Positions 25,373-33,834 of a stretch of DNA of 64,000 nucleotides are shown one piece after another. Below the pieces are notes generated by a model. It was not told where the DNA came from. It ran no database searches and saw only the letters and a list, made by a program, of their open reading frames with translations. Origin of the DNA: Sulfuriflexus mobilis. Its GTDB lineage: Bacteria > Pseudomonadota > Gammaproteobacteria > AKS1. How positions within the stretch are numbered: the first letter of the stretch is position 1; the number at the start of each line of letters is the position of its first letter. Where the stretch lies: positions 806,001 through 870,000 of the forward strand of contig NZ_AP018725.1 in assembly GCF_003967195.1 (NCBI RefSeq). The letters are read 5' to 3'. Both the position numbers and the translations under genes were made by a program.

Positions 25373-27388
25373 ATGGCAATAACATCTGCAGGAATTGGTT
25401 CAGGATTAGATATTAATAGTCTGGTCACGCAGCTGGTTGCGGCTGAGGCCCAGGCCCCAACGGCACGCCTGGATCGGCGTCAGTCCGACTTGCAATTACG
25501 CCTGTCTGCCTATGGACAGCTGAAAAGCTCACTGTCTTCTTTATCCTCGTCTCTGGGCAACCTAAAGAATTTCTCCACCTTTCGCTCCTACACGGCCACC
25601 AGTAGTGACAGCGATGTCTTTACCGCCAGCAGCAGCGGCAAGGTCAGCAAGGCAAGTTATGATGTAAACGTCACGGCCCTGGCCAAAAATCACCAATTAT
25701 CCACTGACCCCACGCTCGCCGGGGCGCAGTTTACCGATGTCACCGACACGCTGAGTACCGGCACCCTGACCTTCAAGTTTGGTACGACGACGTACGATTC
25801 GGGTACAGACGTTTATACTGGCTTTGTGCAAAACCCCGAGAGGGCCGCCGCCACCGTCACCATTACCGACAGCAGTCTGGAAGGCGTGCGCAATGCCATT
25901 AACGAGGCCGATATTGGTGTGACAGCCTCACTGATTTTTGATGGTACTAATTACAGATTGAGTGTGAGCTCGGATGATACCGGTGCCGATAACAGTTTAG
26001 AGATTACCGTCGCCGATGATGATGGTTTTACGAATGACGGCTCGGGCCTGTCATTGCTGAGCTTTAATGGCACCGATAACGACCTGCTGCAAAATGAAGC
26101 CGGGGTTAATGCCGGGCTGACGCTGAATGGAATTGCTATCACTAGTAGCAGTAATACCGTGGCCAGTGCGATTGATGGTGTGAGCCTTAATCTTAAGACG
26201 CTTGGCAGCGCCAGCCTGAATGTTGATACCGACAAGACAAAGGTAAAGACGGCCATTACCGCATTTGTCGCCTCCTATAATGCCTTTATCGGTGCAGTCA
26301 ACCAGTTAACTGCCTATAACCCGGATACCAACACCGCCGGTGAGTTAAACGGTGATGGCGTGACGCGCAGTATTACCTCGAATATTCAACGCCTGCTGAG
26401 TAACCCGGTAGGAGTTCTCGGTAGTGATTTCACCATTCTCGCTGAGGCCGGCATTACTACCAACCCGGCGGATGGCCGCCTGGTTATTAATGACACGACG
26501 CTGGATAAACAGCTGAATGATAACTTTGACAAGTTTATTACCCTGTTTTCGGCCTATGGTGAAACCACTGATATTTACACGAACTTCGTTTCATCGACAG
26601 ATGATACGACGGTGGGTAACTATGCAGTCAATATCACGACCCTGGCCTCGCGTGGTGATCTGGTAGGTTCTGCCGCGGCGAACCTGACCATTACAGGCGG
26701 CAGTAATGATGTCATCACCCTGGACATCGACGGGGTGAGTGCATCAGTGACTCTGTCTGCAGGGACGTATACCGCAGCGGAACTGGTCACCGAGTTAAAA
26801 ACCAAGATTAATGATAATACTGATTTTAGCAATGCCGGCATTAGTGTCGATGTTACCGAGTCTGCGGGTGTATTGAGTCTGGTTTCGCGGTCCTACGGCT
26901 CTTCCTCCCTGGTCGACATTACCGGCGGCAATGGTAAAACGGACCTGGTGGGCGCTGCCGCAACCAGTACGGCAGGTGTCGATGTGGCTGGTACTATCGG
27001 CGGTATAGCGGCAACGGGTAAAGGTCAGTTGTTGACGGGGACGGGTGTCACTTCGGGTCTGATAGTAGAAATTACAGGTGCGACACTGGGTGATCGCGGC
27101 AGCATTGATTTCAAGCGTGGTTATGCTGAGCAGTTGGGTAACTATGTTGATTCGCTGCTGGCATCAGATGGTTTTTTTGAGTCATCAACGTCTTCCTTAA
27201 AGGGGCGTCTCGAAGATATCGCCGATGAACGTACTGCCCTGGCCGACAGGCTGAATTTGATTGAAACACGCCTGCGCAGCCAGTTCGGTGCCCTTGATGC
27301 CTTGATAGCGCAGCTACAAAACACCAGTAGTTTCCTGCAACAGCAATTGTCAGCATTGCCGCAGATTGGCGGCTCAAATAGTCGCTAA
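25373..27388 (+). CDS. fliD: FliD, filament cap protein
   Basis: FliD forms the cap under which flagellin polymerises and may contact surfaces. The N-terminal motif GIGSGLDINSLVTQLVAAEA is diagnostic; the C-terminus has the coiled-coil LEDIADERTALADRLNLIET typical of FliD. The 671-residue length exceeds the usual about 460 because of extra beta domains in the middle, including flagellin IN motif-like sequence (DVITLDIDGVSASVTLSAGT) near residues 445-520. fliS and fliT follow. Confidence 0.95.
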   Translation: MAITSAGIGSGLDINSLVTQLVAAEAQAPTARLDRRQSDLQLRLSAYGQLKSSLSSLSSSLGNLKNFSTFRSYTATSSDSDVFTASSSGKVSKASYDVNVTALAKNHQLSTDPTLAGAQFTDVTDTLSTGTLTFKFGTTTYDSGTDVYTGFVQNPERAAATVTITDSSLEGVRNAINEADIGVTASLIFDGTNYRLSVSSDDTGADNSLEITVADDDGFTNDGSGLSLLSFNGTDNDLLQNEAGVNAGLTLNGIAITSSSNTVASAIDGVSLNLKTLGSASLNVDTDKTKVKTAITAFVASYNAFIGAVNQLTAYNPDTNTAGELNGDGVTRSITSNIQRLLSNPVGVLGSDFTILAEAGITTNPADGRLVINDTTLDKQLNDNFDKFITLFSAYGETTDIYTNFVSSTDDTTVGNYAVNITTLASRGDLVGSAAANLTITGGSNDVITLDIDGVSASVTLSAGTYTAAELVTELKTKINDNTDFSNAGISVDVTESAGVLSLVSRSYGSSSLVDITGGNGKTDLVGAAATSTAGVDVAGTIGGIAATGKGQLLTGTGVTSGLIVEITGATLGDRGSIDFKRGYAEQLGNYVDSLLASDGFFESSTSSLKGRLEDIADERTALADRLNLIETRLRSQFGALDALIAQLQNTSSFLQQQLSALPQIGGSNSR

Positions 27389-27427
27389 TGGGTAAGAAAT
27401 ATTGCAAATGTATTTTATAAAATAGAC

Positions 27428-27454
27428 TTGAGTTTGCGCAGCAGCGGTCGATAA
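27428..27454 (+). promoter_or_regulatory. Sigma28 promoter of fliS-fliT
   Basis: TTGAGTTT, an 11-nt spacer and GTCGATAA match the FliA consensus at 6/8 and 7/8 in the 127-nt gap between fliD and fliS. Confidence 0.6.
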
Positions 27455-27515
27455 AGAAAGTAGAAGTATTGGGCAATTATGCATTGATCTGATGTCGGTA
27501 AAAAAGGTGTAAATT

Positions 27516-27956
27516 ATGAATATGGCAGCTATGCAAAGTGCACTTAATCAATACAAGCAAGTCGGCGTGCAAAGTGGTATTGAGAGTGCCAGTCCTCATC
27601 GTCTTATTCAGATGTTGATGGAAGGCGTGCTGGAAAAGGTCTCTTCAGCGAAAGGCTATATGAGTCGGGGCGAGATCGGTAAGAAGGGCGAATACCTGGG
27701 TTGGGCAATCAGTATTCTTGATGGCCTGCGTGTCAGTCTTGATAAGTCCATCGATGCAGAACTGGTTCATAATCTTGATGCACTGTATGAATACATGTCG
27801 CGCCGCCTGCTGGAAGCGAATATGAACAATGACCAGGATGTCCTCGATGAGGTTATGGGTCTGATGCGGGAGATCAAGGCCGGCTGGGATGGTATTGCAG
27901 AGGAAGCTGCGCACATCGAAGAAGCGAAACTGAAGGCTGCGCATCAAGGTGGCTGA
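27516..27956 (+). CDS. fliS: FliS, flagellin export chaperone
   Basis: FliS binds the C-terminal D0 of flagellin and prevents cytoplasmic polymerisation. The 146-residue sequence has the typical NQYKQVGVQSGIESASPHRL and LIQMLMEGVLEKVSSAKGYM at the N-terminus and a helical bundle throughout (LVHNLDALYEYMSRRLLEAN). With two kinds of flagellin subunit in this locus, a single fliS presumably serves both. The fliT-like gene overlaps its end by 8 nt. Confidence 0.95.
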   Translation: MNMAAMQSALNQYKQVGVQSGIESASPHRLIQMLMEGVLEKVSSAKGYMSRGEIGKKGEYLGWAISILDGLRVSLDKSIDAELVHNLDALYEYMSRRLLEANMNNDQDVLDEVMGLMREIKAGWDGIAEEAAHIEEAKLKAAHQGG

Positions 27957-28272
27957 TATTGTTTCTTTGCATAGTGATTGGCAGGCCTTGTTGAGTGCCA
28001 GTGAGCGAATGCTTGAGTTTGCACACAGTGAAGACTGGTTAAGTCTTGCTGAAGAAGATCTGCAGCGCCAGGCCTTGCTAAAGAAATACTTTGCCGAAAA
28101 TGGCAACAATGTCTCAGACATCCTGCAAACAGAACGCATCCAGCATTTACAATATATTGAAAAAGAACTGCTAAGCCTGTGTACTGCCGGGCGTGATAGT
28201 ACCGCCAACAACCTGCATGATATACAGCGTGGTAAAACGGCCGATAAGGCCTATCTGAGTAACAGCATATAG
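27949..28272 (+). CDS. fliT: FliT-like flagellar chaperone
   Basis: This is a 107-residue helical cytoplasmic protein beginning with GTG that overlaps the end of fliS. Position and size fit FliT, the FliD chaperone (and in enterics a regulator of FlhDC, absent here). Sequence features are limited to an N-terminal helix (SDWQALLSASERMLEFAHSE), a charged middle and a final helix. FliT-family members are poorly conserved, so the call leans on context. An alternative is a second FliS-like protein such as FleP of Pseudomonas. Confidence 0.7.
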   Translation: MADIVSLHSDWQALLSASERMLEFAHSEDWLSLAEEDLQRQALLKKYFAENGNNVSDILQTERIQHLQYIEKELLSLCTAGRDSTANNLHDIQRGKTADKAYLSNSI

Positions 28273-28432
28273 GGATTGATGTTGGCGAAATGATTGTCTG
28301 GTTATAGGTCGAGCATCCCTCGGCAATCATAAATCATTAATGTCTTTTTCCATGGCCAGGACACCGTCAGGCTTACCTGGACGTCGTTTCACAGCCAGGC
28401 CTGTCTATAGCGGTCGTTGATGAACATGCCGT

Positions 28433-28473
28433 AGATCATCAATCTGTAGTCTTAAATCATCAATCATCAATTT
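28433..28473 (+). repeat. ATCATCAAT short repeats upstream of the PilZ gene
   Basis: ATCATCAAT occurs in GTAGATCATCAATC and twice overlapping in AAATCATCAATCATCAAT, within the 223-nt gap between fliT and the PilZ gene. A TATAGT at 28481-28486 could be a -10 box. No other structure is evident in this gap. Confidence 0.4.
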
Positions 28474-28495
28474 CTTTTGCTATAGTTAGACCATC

Positions 28496-29023
28496 ATGAC
28501 TATGGACACCTCAGACAACCATTTTGCCATGGGCATCAGTTTTTCGATGTCTGCGCCCCTGGCGTGGCATATGGCCAGTGGCGAGCTCACATCCCAGCAG
28601 TGTGAAGAGAATGAAAAGCTGTTACGGGTCATCCTGGCCCTGGATGAACACCCGCCTGAACATAGTGATGAGCTGGGCGCGCTCGATTTCAAGGTCAATA
28701 TTGTCCTCGAGCTGCTCGGGGATTTACTGTTGCAGCAGCTGGACCTGCCTGCCGCAGTCAACCTGCGCCTGGGGGCCACGGCATTGATGTGGTCCGGGGA
28801 CGGTGGGCTGCCGGCCGTCGGTGATCATATCGAGTTATCGATTTACCTGCACCGTACCTTCCCCCGGCCCGTGCTGCTGCGCGGTCGGGTCAATGCTGTT
28901 GAAGCCGACACCTGCCATGTACATCTGGATACATTGCCAGATGCCATGCAGGACATGTTTGAAAAATTTATCTTTGCCCATCACCGCCGTGAAGTTGCCC
29001 ACGCACGCCATAGCCAGTCATAA
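28496..29023 (+). CDS. Atypical PilZ-like protein next to fleQ
   Basis: This 175-residue soluble protein belongs, as far as I can recognise, to the PilZ-like proteins found between fliS/fliT and fleQ in several gammaproteobacteria. The N-terminal half is helical (EENEKLLRVILALDEHPPEH, then FKVNIVLELLGDLLLQQLDL). The C-terminal half is beta-rich with a conserved LPAVGDHIELSIYLH and ends in FEKFIFAHHRREVAHAR. The classical RxxxR and (D/N)xSxxG motifs are not in their usual positions, so c-di-GMP binding is doubtful. No Shine-Dalgarno sequence is obvious; ATG 28502 is an alternative start. Confidence 0.7.
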   Translation: MTMDTSDNHFAMGISFSMSAPLAWHMASGELTSQQCEENEKLLRVILALDEHPPEHSDELGALDFKVNIVLELLGDLLLQQLDLPAAVNLRLGATALMWSGDGGLPAVGDHIELSIYLHRTFPRPVLLRGRVNAVEADTCHVHLDTLPDAMQDMFEKFIFAHHRREVAHARHSQS

Positions 29024-29079
29024 GCCTGTACCCCTATGTAAAGCGTCATGATTATGGCGTTCGTCTGTGATCTCAATGC

Positions 29080-29095
29080 TTTGTTAATTAACAAA
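29080..29095 (+). promoter_or_regulatory. Perfect palindrome upstream of fleQ
   Basis: TTTGTTAATTAACAAA is a perfect 16-bp palindrome in the 234-nt region before fleQ. It is a candidate operator, with GTTAATTAAC as core. There is partial resemblance to the FleQ-box type GTCAAT-N2-ATTGAC, but the regulator is unknown. Confidence 0.45.
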
Positions 29096-29152
29096 AAAAC
29101 ATAATTTTTATGATGCTGACACAATCTTTAACGCATTTCAGACGACAATATT

Positions 29153-29181
29153 TTGACATGAGCATGGTGCAGTGCTTAACT
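29153..29181 (+). promoter_or_regulatory. Possible sigma70 promoter of fleQ
   Basis: TTGACA (6/6) is followed after 17 nt by TTAACT (3/6 to TATAAT). It lies 77 nt upstream of the fleQ start. The strong -35 and normal spacing support it; the weak -10 suggests activator help. Confidence 0.4.
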
Positions 29182-29257
29182 TACGAATCGTTATGAATAA
29201 TAAGTAATTAAACGCCAAGAGGCCGATACTGAATGGCCTGGATGAGGATATAGCACC

Positions 29258-30715
29258 ATGTTGACGTCTAAGTTGCTGCTTATAGAAGATGATAGCGAAC
29301 AGCAGCGCGATCTACGGGTGATATTTGATTTCCTGGAATGTGACGATGTTTCCATTAGCACAACCGCGGAATGGCAGGCCGGGGCCGTTGATTTTGCGGC
29401 CGTACAAACCATCTTGCTCGGCAAGTGTGGGGGCGACAAACAGCGTAATAAGCTCCTTGCCGAAATCCAGGCACTCGATGAAGATATCCCGGTCTTGCTA
29501 CTCAGCACCGAGAGCTCGGCGGCACAGCTTGATGCCCTGACATCTACCGATAGTGTCCTCGGCAGCGTCCAGTTACCCGCCAGTCATAGCCAATTAACCC
29601 GTATGCTGGATAAGGCGCGTATTTACCGTGAGAGTCGTCGCACCGAGGCCAATGAACGTCCGGTAACCCTGTTCAGGAGCCTGGTGGGAAGCAGCCGGGC
29701 AATCCGTCAGGTTCGCCGACTTATCGAGCAGGTGGCGGCGTCCAATGCCAACGTCCTGATCCTCGGCGAGTCGGGCACCGGCAAGGAAGTGGTTGCCCGT
29801 AATCTGCACTATAACTCCAATCGTCGTGAGCAGCCCTTTGTGCCCATTAACTGTGGTGCGATTCCTGCCGACTTACTGGAAAGCGAACTGTTTGGCCATG
29901 AAAAGGGCGCCTTTACCGGGGCCATCACCGCCCGCCAGGGACGTTTTGAGATGGCCGAGGGCGGCACCCTGTTCCTCGATGAAATCGGTGATATGAGTCT
30001 GAATATGCAGGTGAAATTACTGCGTGTTTTGCAGGAACGCACCTTTGAACGGGTTGGCAGTAACAAGAGCATCAAGACCAATGTGCGCATCATCGCTGCC
30101 ACCCATCGCAACCTCGAAGAACGCATCGCGGAAGGCGAGTTCCGCGAGGATTTATTCTACCGCCTGAATGTCTTTCCCATCGAGATGCCGCCACTGCGTG
30201 AACGCAGCAGTGATATCCCCCTGTTGGTCAACGAACTGATCAGCCGTTTTGAAAAGGACAAGCGCGGTTCGGTGCGTCTGACCCCGGCGGCGATTATCTC
30301 ACTGTGCCAGTATCACTGGCCGGGTAATGTCCGGGAACTGGCCAATCTTATCGAGAGACTCGTGATCCTGTATCCCTATGGGGTGGTCGATCTGGCCGAG
30401 TTACCGGAGAAGTTCCGTATCCAGGGTATCAATATGGCCGAGTTGGGAGGACGAGACGAGGAAAATGATGACGACGAGGTGCCGGGTGACAGTTACCGTA
30501 CAGCCGCGACCTTGAGTCCCCAGCTGCCGAATGAAAACTTCGATCTGAAGGAACACCTCTCGAATATGGAGTACAACTTCATCAAGCAGGCGCTGGAAGA
30601 GGCCAATGGGGTTGTAGCCCATGCCGCCAAGCGCCTGAATATGCGTCGAACCACCCTGGTCGAGAAACTGCGAAAATACGACCTGCAGCGCGGTGATGAA
30701 GCGACAAACTTTTGA
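29258..30715 (+). CDS. fleQ: FleQ/FlrA, master activator of flagellar genes
   Basis: FleQ is the sigma54-dependent, c-di-GMP-responsive master regulator of flagellar genes in polar-flagellated gammaproteobacteria. The N-terminal domain (1-125) is receiver-like but has ILLGKCGG where a phospho-acceptor Asp would be, as in known FleQ. The AAA+ domain has Walker A GESGTGKE from residue 170, the sigma54-contact loop GAFTGA at 217-222 and Walker B GGTLFLDEIGD. A Fis-type helix-turn-helix (VAHAAKRLNMRRTTLVEKLR) ends the 485-residue protein. The leader has a palindrome and a sigma70-like promoter rather than a sigma54 site. Confidence 0.95.
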   Translation: MLTSKLLLIEDDSEQQRDLRVIFDFLECDDVSISTTAEWQAGAVDFAAVQTILLGKCGGDKQRNKLLAEIQALDEDIPVLLLSTESSAAQLDALTSTDSVLGSVQLPASHSQLTRMLDKARIYRESRRTEANERPVTLFRSLVGSSRAIRQVRRLIEQVAASNANVLILGESGTGKEVVARNLHYNSNRREQPFVPINCGAIPADLLESELFGHEKGAFTGAITARQGRFEMAEGGTLFLDEIGDMSLNMQVKLLRVLQERTFERVGSNKSIKTNVRIIAATHRNLEERIAEGEFREDLFYRLNVFPIEMPPLRERSSDIPLLVNELISRFEKDKRGSVRLTPAAIISLCQYHWPGNVRELANLIERLVILYPYGVVDLAELPEKFRIQGINMAELGGRDEENDDDEVPGDSYRTAATLSPQLPNENFDLKEHLSNMEYNFIKQALEEANGVVAHAAKRLNMRRTTLVEKLRKYDLQRGDEATNF

Positions 30716-30780
30716 CTTCCCCGTGGCCTGTTTAGGTCACTCTAATTGTAACCCCTTGTTATAAAATAAAGATACCTGGT

Positions 30781-30797
30781 TAGGCACGCTTCTTGCT
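30781..30797 (+). promoter_or_regulatory. Sigma54 promoter of fleS-fleR
   Basis: TAGGCACGCTTCTTGCT retains GG and GC at the required distance, with AGGCAC-N5-TTGC in place of TGGCAC. It lies 51 nt upstream of the fleS start and fits FleQ control of fleSR. Confidence 0.8.
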
Positions 30798-30847
30798 CCA
30801 TGATTGACGGACAACAATAACCGTCACGAAAGTGGAGTAAGACCAGT

Positions 30848-32083
30848 ATGAGTCAAGCGGCCCTATCGACCAGTGCAGACCTGCAGAATGCCTTCGAGGT
30901 ATTTAATGACGTCTCCAGGCAGTTGGCCGACTCCTACCAGGAACTGGAAAGCCGTGTCGCCAGCCTGAATCAGGAACTGGTGACGGCACAGAACGAACGC
31001 CTGCAGGAACTCACCGAGAAAGTCCGCGTTGCCGACCGTCTGCAGAGCCTGCTCAAGGCCTTGCCGGCCGGGGTGGTCGTGCTCGATGGTGAGGGCATGG
31101 TGGTCGAATGTAACCCCGCTGCCGAAGACCTGCTGGGTGAACCCCTCTCGGGTATACCATGGCTGGATGTTATCAAGCGTGCCTTTGAGCCGCGCGTCGA
31201 CGATGGTCATGACACCTCTTTACGTGATGGTCGTCGTGTCAGTATTTCGACCCAGGCCCTCGGCAACGAGCCGGGCCAGATCCTGTTACTGCAGGATGTC
31301 ACCGAAACCCGCAAGTTGCAGGAGGGTCTGAGCCGCCACAAGCGCCTGTCCGACCTGGGCGAGATGGCCGCTTCGTTGGCCCACCAGATACGTACCCCGC
31401 TTTCATCGGCGCTGTTGTATTGCTCGCACATCGAGCGTCCCCGGATTGAAATCGAACAGCGTTTGCGCGTGGCCGGCAAGATCCGTAACAGTCTGCATCA
31501 GCTTGAGACACAGGTGAACGATATGTTGATGTTCGCCAAGGGCGGCAGTGGTGGTGGCGAGCAGATCCAGATTGATGAATTTGTCAACGAGGTCCGTGAG
31601 TCCATGGAGGCCCAGTTACAGCAATACCAGGCGAAGTTTGAATTAAACACGACCAATGGTGATGCCGTGCTGATGGGTAACCGCGAAGCCCTGCGCGGGG
31701 CCATGCAGAATCTTATTAACAATGCCTTGCAGGCCTGCGGTGAGAAGGCAGAGTTGCTGTTATCGGCAAGCCTGTGTGAGCAAAATGGTGTGCAGGCCGT
31801 GGTGATTTCCCTGGCCGACAATGGTCCCGGTATTCCCAAGACATTACAGGAACAAATCTTTGAACCGTTTTACACCACGCGCAGTCGCGGTACCGGTCTG
31901 GGTCTGGCTGTGGTTAAGGCTGTGGCCCATGCGCATAACGGTACGATGTGGGTGGACTCCGAAGAAGGCCGCGGCACGCGCTTTAGTTTATTCCTGCCAT
32001 TGAATGTAAAGAACTCTGCATTGAGTTCAGGTCAGTCTGCAATAACTGCACTACGAACCGTAAAGAATGAGGAAAGAACATGA
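30848..32083 (+). CDS. fleS: FleS/FlrB sensor histidine kinase
   Basis: FleS phosphorylates FleR in response to basal-body assembly. There is no membrane segment. An N-terminal coiled coil (LADSYQELESRVASLNQELV) is followed by a PAS-like domain (about 60-160, LLKALPAGVVVLDGEGMVVE), the H box with His179 in LAHQIRTPLSSALLY, and a HATPase domain with N box NALQACGE, DNGPGIP and GTGLGLAVV. Length 411 is normal. The stop overlaps the fleR start (ATGA). Confidence 0.95.
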   Translation: MSQAALSTSADLQNAFEVFNDVSRQLADSYQELESRVASLNQELVTAQNERLQELTEKVRVADRLQSLLKALPAGVVVLDGEGMVVECNPAAEDLLGEPLSGIPWLDVIKRAFEPRVDDGHDTSLRDGRRVSISTQALGNEPGQILLLQDVTETRKLQEGLSRHKRLSDLGEMAASLAHQIRTPLSSALLYCSHIERPRIEIEQRLRVAGKIRNSLHQLETQVNDMLMFAKGGSGGGEQIQIDEFVNEVRESMEAQLQQYQAKFELNTTNGDAVLMGNREALRGAMQNLINNALQACGEKAELLLSASLCEQNGVQAVVISLADNGPGIPKTLQEQIFEPFYTTRSRGTGLGLAVVKAVAHAHNGTMWVDSEEGRGTRFSLFLPLNVKNSALSSGQSAITALRTVKNEERT

Positions 32084-33456
32084 ATCAGGCAAATGTACTC
32101 ATTGTTGAAGATGATGCCGCCCTGCAAGAGGCGTTGAGCGATACCCTTGAACTGGCCGGTTTTCATACCCTGACAGCGAATGATGGTCGCATGGCCATGG
32201 ATATACTCGCCAATGAGTCTGTCGATATGGTGGTGAGTGATGTACAGATGCAGCGTATGGATGGCCATGCCCTGTTACGTGAAATTAAAACCCGTGATGC
32301 AGCATTGCCTGTGTTACTGATGACCGCACACGGCTCGATCGAACGTGCCGTCGAGGCGATGCGCGAAGGTGCGGCCGATTACCTGGTTAAGCCTTTCGAT
32401 GCCGAGGTGCTGGTGGCTATGGTTAGCCAGTATGTCTCTGTTGATAATACCGACAGTGATTTTATCGCCGTCGCCCCAAGCAGTCGTGAGGTACAGCAGG
32501 TAGCCACGCGCGTTGCCGACAGCGATGCCACGGTCATGATCACCGGCGAGAGCGGGACGGGCAAGGAGGTGCTGGCCCGGTATATTCACCGCCAGTCACC
32601 ACGTGCTAAGGCGCCATTTGTTGCCATTAATTGCGCGGCGATCCCGGAAAATATGCTCGAGGCGACCCTCTTCGGTTATGAAAAGGGTGCCTTTACCGGC
32701 GCCTACAAGGCCAATGCCGGCAAATTTGAACAGGCCCAGGGCGGTACCCTGCTGCTGGATGAGATTTCGGAAATGGACCTCGGCCTGCAGGCCAAGATCC
32801 TGCGCGTCCTGCAAGAGCGTGAAGTCGAGCGTCTTGGCGGCAATACGCTACTACCTCTGGACGTGCGTGTGCTCGCCACCTCCAACCGCGACATGCGTGC
32901 CGAGGTGACAGCCGGTCGCTTCCGTGAAGACTTGTTTTATCGCCTGAATGTATTCCCGGTGCATCTTTCGCCGTTACGTGAACGGACAGAAGATATTCAG
33001 CCGATCGCCGTACAACTCCTGCGGAAGCAGGCCGTGCGCGCCGGCAAACCGGTGTCATCGCTTTCGGCTCAGGCCATACAACAACTGACCTTGCATAGCT
33101 GGCCGGGCAATGTGCGTGAACTGGATAACGTCATGCAACGGGCACTGATCCTGTGTTCGGGTAATGAGATTGATGCCAGCGATTTGATTTTTGAAGCCGC
33201 GCCGGCCCCTGCCGTGGTAGACGAAGCGGTTGCCGCTGCGCCAGTCGTGCAGGCCAGCTTGGTAGATATGCCGGAGACAACAGAGGCTTCGCTGGGCGGT
33301 GACCTGAAACGACATGAACACACCAGGATTATCGATATGCTGAAAAACTGTATGGGCAATCGCAAACTGGCGGCAGAAAAACTGGGTATCAGCCCGCGTA
33401 CCCTGCGTTACAAACTGGCGCGTATGCGCGATGACGGTATTGTTCTGCCCGGTTAA
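32080..33456 (+). CDS. fleR: FleR/FlrC sigma54-dependent response regulator
   Basis: FleR activates the sigma54 promoters of rod, hook and ring genes. The receiver domain has the acidic pair in LIVEDDAAL, phospho-acceptor Asp54 in VVSDVQMQRMDGH, the Thr of LLMTAHGS and Lys of YLVKPFDAE. The AAA+ domain has GESGTGKEV, GAFTGA at about 203 and GGTLLLDEISEMD. A Fis-type helix-turn-helix (GNRKLAAEKLGISPRTLRYK) ends the 458 residues. fliE follows after 27 nt with no visible promoter, so the switch/export genes may be read from here. Confidence 0.95.
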   Translation: MNQANVLIVEDDAALQEALSDTLELAGFHTLTANDGRMAMDILANESVDMVVSDVQMQRMDGHALLREIKTRDAALPVLLMTAHGSIERAVEAMREGAADYLVKPFDAEVLVAMVSQYVSVDNTDSDFIAVAPSSREVQQVATRVADSDATVMITGESGTGKEVLARYIHRQSPRAKAPFVAINCAAIPENMLEATLFGYEKGAFTGAYKANAGKFEQAQGGTLLLDEISEMDLGLQAKILRVLQEREVERLGGNTLLPLDVRVLATSNRDMRAEVTAGRFREDLFYRLNVFPVHLSPLRERTEDIQPIAVQLLRKQAVRAGKPVSSLSAQAIQQLTLHSWPGNVRELDNVMQRALILCSGNEIDASDLIFEAAPAPAVVDEAVAAAPVVQASLVDMPETTEASLGGDLKRHEHTRIIDMLKNCMGNRKLAAEKLGISPRTLRYKLARMRDDGIVLPG

Positions 33457-33483
33457 GGCCGTGCTCTGATTGAGGATGTGATG

Positions 33484-33804
33484 ATGACTGAAATGAATGT
33501 GAATCAATTACTCGCACAAATGCGTTCAATGGCGGAAGTCGCCAAGGGTGTCCAGGTCGACCAGGCGGCGGAGCCCGGGGCCGCCAATTTTGCCGATATG
33601 CTGAAAACCTCGATAGATAAAGTGAATGATGTGCAAATGACAGCGGGTCAATTATCCGAGGCCTTCCAGAAGGGTGACCCGAATGTGGCCCTGTCTGATG
33701 TAATGATTTCAATGCAAAAGGCCAGTGTTTCATTCCAGGCCATGGTGCAGGTACGAAACAAACTGGTTAACGCCTACAGTGACATTATGAACATGCCTGT
33801 ATAA
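33484..33804 (+). CDS. fliE: FliE, MS ring-rod junction protein
   Basis: FliE joins the MS ring (FliF) to the proximal rod. The 106-residue protein shows the typical C-terminal motif NVALSDVMISMQKASVSFQA followed by MVQVRNKLVNAYSDIMNMPV. Three in-frame starts lie together (GTG 33478, ATG 33481, ATG 33484); the GAGGA at 33472-33476 best suits 33484, with 33481 possible. No promoter fits in the 27-nt gap after fleR. Confidence 0.94.
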   Translation: MTEMNVNQLLAQMRSMAEVAKGVQVDQAAEPGAANFADMLKTSIDKVNDVQMTAGQLSEAFQKGDPNVALSDVMISMQKASVSFQAMVQVRNKLVNAYSDIMNMPV

Positions 33805-33834
33805 GGCCTCTGAGCAGAAACGGATAGTAATAAC

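Noticed and set aside
28433-28473. CRISPR-like array from the ATCATCAAT repeats
   Set aside because: Units are only 9 nt, some overlap, and there are no spacers of constant length or cas genes.
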